A stretch of 36,872 bases of DNA from a virus. The DNA is taken from IMG/VR virus record IMGVR_UViG_3300010885_081063, positions 1 through 36,872 of that record. One strand, written 5' to 3'. Below the pieces are notes generated by a model. That model did not search any database and was not told where the DNA came from. It was given only the letters and a program-made list of their open reading frames with translations. Position numbers and translations under genes: made by a program. Positions 35,414 through 36,872 of the stretch are shown piece by piece (position 1 is the stretch's first letter; the number at the start of each line of letters is the position of its first letter).

Positions 35414-36586
35414 ATGACAACCCTCGATCTTTCTCTGGACGTTTTTGAAAATTATGGCAAGTATAATACTTCCATAAAACTAAATGATTCAGATAGAAAA
35501 AACAAAACCAAAATTTATTGCAAAGAAAGCTATGCTCAGAGACTATACGATTCATTAAATTCTTTTGAAAAAACAGGTAATTTTTCCCTAGGAAAAAAGG
35601 ATCTGTCAGAAGGAGAAGTTTGTAAAGTACGCGCTAGAGTTATTTCATATGATGATAAAATGATTTATGCAGAAGACTTGCAGTCTGGGTGTAATATCTC
35701 AGTTCCATTTCGTGAATATTCAAGAGACCTTGAAACTCTTGCATCCGATAGTTCTTTATATGAATTCTTAGTAACTATTTATAAAACTACTCCTCACGGA
35801 GAATTTTTTGGTTCAGAAAAGAAAGCATTATCGATTTCTTATAAGCAAGAATTATTTGATCACTTAACTAACTCAACCTGGTTTGATATAAAAATCGTTC
35901 GTCTAATCAAGGGAGGATATCTTGCGCTATACAAAAAAGAAATAGAATGCTTTATTCCTGGATCCCATGCCGCAGCAAATGTTGTGCATAACTTCAGCGA
36001 TCTTTTAGGTAAAACGTTAACTGTCATGGTAGATAACTATGACAAGGCAAACAACCTTTTCATTCTTTCCTATAAGAAATATGTAGCTGCATCTATGCCA
36101 ACTATGGTAACCGAGTTACAATTTGATAAAGAATACGTTGGAACTCTTACAAATGTTCCTTATGATTTTGGAGTATTCGTTGAGTTTGAAAACTATTATA
36201 CAGGTCTTATTCATAAGTCTGAGTTTGAAGATTACGAGATAATTCGTAAGAGAATGAAGACTGGTGACACTATCAAGATCTACGTTAAAGACGTTACTTC
36301 CAAAAATGGACAGTACCGCATTGTTCTTACCCTAAATAAGGATCAAGTAAATAACGAAAAATTGCAGTGGCAATCTTTACGTAATCGCACTGAAAATCAA
36401 AGCTTTGAGTATAAAGTTGATGAGAACAAGAATGCAATATCAATTGATATTGACGGGGAGAATTTTGAAGTTTCGTTACGTCGTAAAGACCTTGACAAGA
36501 ATCTAAGTAGATTCCCATATGTTAAGGTATATAAAGTTGATGCAATAAATAAACGACTTAGATTTGAATTTGTTGAGGAGAGATAA
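35414..36586 (+). CDS. ribosomal-protein-S1-like RNA-binding protein (three S1/OB folds)
   Basis: A 390-aa protein with tandem S1 (OB-fold) domains: a diverged one about 65-145 (LSEGEVCKVRARVISYDDK), a clear one about 152-222 (FDIKIVRLIKGGYLALYKKEIECFIPGSH, in part: GGYLALYKKEIECFIPGS; closing FILSYKKY) and another about 233-310 (LQFDKEYVGTLTNVPYDFG in part, GVFVEFENYYTGLIHKSEF, closing IVLTLNKD). S1 (normally six domains, about 550 aa) brings structured or SD-less mRNAs to the 30S ribosome. A shorter viral S1 could favour phage messages, stabilise RNA, or act in replication as in Qbeta. Residues 310-390 form an unrecognised C-terminal domain. A TATAAATA motif lies 56 bases upstream and nrdB follows 154 bases downstream. 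Domain calls are by pattern only. Confidence 0.82.
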   Translation: MTTLDLSLDVFENYGKYNTSIKLNDSDRKNKTKIYCKESYAQRLYDSLNSFEKTGNFSLGKKDLSEGEVCKVRARVISYDDKMIYAEDLQSGCNISVPFREYSRDLETLASDSSLYEFLVTIYKTTPHGEFFGSEKKALSISYKQELFDHLTNSTWFDIKIVRLIKGGYLALYKKEIECFIPGSHAAANVVHNFSDLLGKTLTVMVDNYDKANNLFILSYKKYVAASMPTMVTELQFDKEYVGTLTNVPYDFGVFVEFENYYTGLIHKSEFEDYEIIRKRMKTGDTIKIYVKDVTSKNGQYRIVLTLNKDQVNNEKLQWQSLRNRTENQSFEYKVDENKNAISIDIDGENFEVSLRRKDLDKNLSRFPYVKVYKVDAINKRLRFEFVEER

Positions 36587-36628
36587 CTATAAAATTTCTC
36601 TCTGACCCTCCGATTCGGTTAATCAACA

Positions 36629-36637
36629 GATAAATAA
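36629..36637 (+). promoter_or_regulatory. late-like motif in front of nrdB
   Basis: GATAAATAA matches the core of the late motifs (ATAAATAA) but lies 103 bases before the nrdB ATG. A start site a few bases downstream would coincide with the closing stem of the structured leader at 36642-36721. Confidence 0.35.
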
Positions 36638-36641
36638 TCAA

Positions 36642-36721
36642 GACAATAAGTCGTATACCCAAGTCATCTTACTGGTTGTAAATCAGACTGTTGGCTATGC
36701 CAGTAGTGGGCTATTGTTGTC
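36642..36721 (+). ncRNA. structured leader, partly tRNA-Tyr-like, upstream of nrdB
   Basis: The 80 bases can fold with a closing stem GACAATA (36642-36648) against TGTTGTC (36715-36721), a small hairpin CTGG-TTGTAAA-TCAG (36672-36686) whose 7-base loop equals a tRNA-Tyr anticodon loop (GTA), and a strong hairpin CTGTTGGC-TAT-GCCAGTAG (36688-36706), placed like the long variable arm of tRNA-Tyr. A T-arm with TTCGA and a normal D-arm are missing, so this is not a working tRNA. It may be a decayed tRNA or an mRNA leader element. Confidence 0.3.
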
Positions 36722-36740
36722 TAAAATAAGTAGAAAAAAT

Positions 36741-36872
36741 ATGAAGCAAAGCACTCTCTTTACTGAACGGGTTGAATACAAACCATTTGAATATCCAGTG
36801 TATTACACAGAAGGCTGGCTCAAGCAAGCACAAGCATTTTGGCTGCATACTGAGATTTCTATGCAAGGCGAT
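36741..36872 (+). CDS. nrdB: class I ribonucleotide reductase small subunit (5' part)
   Basis: The first 44 residues of a reading frame that runs off the window: LFTERVEYKPFEYPVYY, then W (near residue 26), FWLHTEISMQGD. This matches the N-terminus of class I RNR beta subunits (N-x-L-F-x-x-R-x-x-Y-K-P-F-x-Y-P ... W-x-x-x-E-I-x-M-x-x-D), the chain that carries the di-metal cofactor and radical and makes deoxynucleotides with NrdA. The metal ligands lie further on and cannot be seen. The ATG at 36741 has an A-rich leader (GTAGAAAAAAT) without a Shine-Dalgarno. The length and intactness are unknown. Confidence 0.88.
   Translation, partial: MKQSTLFTERVEYKPFEYPVYYTEGWLKQAQAFWLHTEISMQGD

Noticed and set aside
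36578-36602. Terminator after the S1-domain gene
   Set aside because: GAGAGA and TCTCTC can pair, but the loop is 13 bases, the stem is only 6 bp and no T-run follows.
36642-36721. A functional tRNA-Tyr gene
   Set aside because: The anticodon-like loop and variable-arm-like hairpin are present, but there is no TTCGA T-loop, no normal D-arm with GG, the anticodon stem has only four pairs, and no CCA follows.

Overview
This window is a piece of the genome of a T4-related myovirus (contractile tail), AT-rich, most likely infecting a member of the Bacteroidota. The T4 relationship rests on a gp55-like late sigma factor (24612-25013), a gp15-like tail sheath stabiliser (1188-1973), a wedge-like baseplate protein of gp7 size (21506-24571), a tail-collar fibre (5035-9273) and repeated TATAAATA-like late-promoter motifs. 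The Bacteroidota host is an inference: almost no start codon has a Shine-Dalgarno sequence, leaders are A/T-rich instead, and the phage carries its own S1-like RNA-binding protein.

Layout. (1) Positions 1-24571, almost all on the minus strand: the late structural block. In transcription order these are a gp7-like wedge protein, a 327-aa fibre/baseplate protein, then a tightly packed run of four very large genes (697, 1186, 1841 and 1412 aa; gaps of 8, 2 and 2 bases between the last four), the last being a fibre with collagen-like, propeller-like, carbohydrate-binding-like and collar parts. One lone plus-strand gene (271 aa) meets the fibre gene stop-to-stop. Beyond it come a 715-aa protein with a LamG-like C-terminus, the gp15-like protein, and two small proteins whose N-termini look like T4 capsid-targeting peptides. 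(2) 24612-25687, minus: gp55-like sigma factor and a RuvC-like resolvase. (3) 25688-25912: a divergent control region with a G-quadruplex-like tract, GTAC palindromes and phased TAATCT repeats. (4) 25913-30752, plus: small membrane protein, UV damage endonuclease, unknown 154-aa protein, DEDD exonuclease, PD-(D/E)XK nuclease and a full-length GroEL, closed by a strong intrinsic terminator. (5) 30849-36872, plus: a 1501-aa putative virion protein, an S1-domain protein and the start of a class I ribonucleotide reductase small subunit.

How it fits together. The sigma factor would read the TATAAATA-like motifs in front of the structural operons. The plus-strand operon supplies DNA repair and recombination enzymes plus a chaperonin, and nrdB supplies deoxynucleotides. 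Most of the large structural genes are recognisable only by position and composition. The most unusual observations are a collar domain split by two tandem carbohydrate-binding-like modules, the combination of SD-less leaders with a viral S1-like protein, the pair of capsid-targeting-like N-termini, and a dense control region between the divergent operons.
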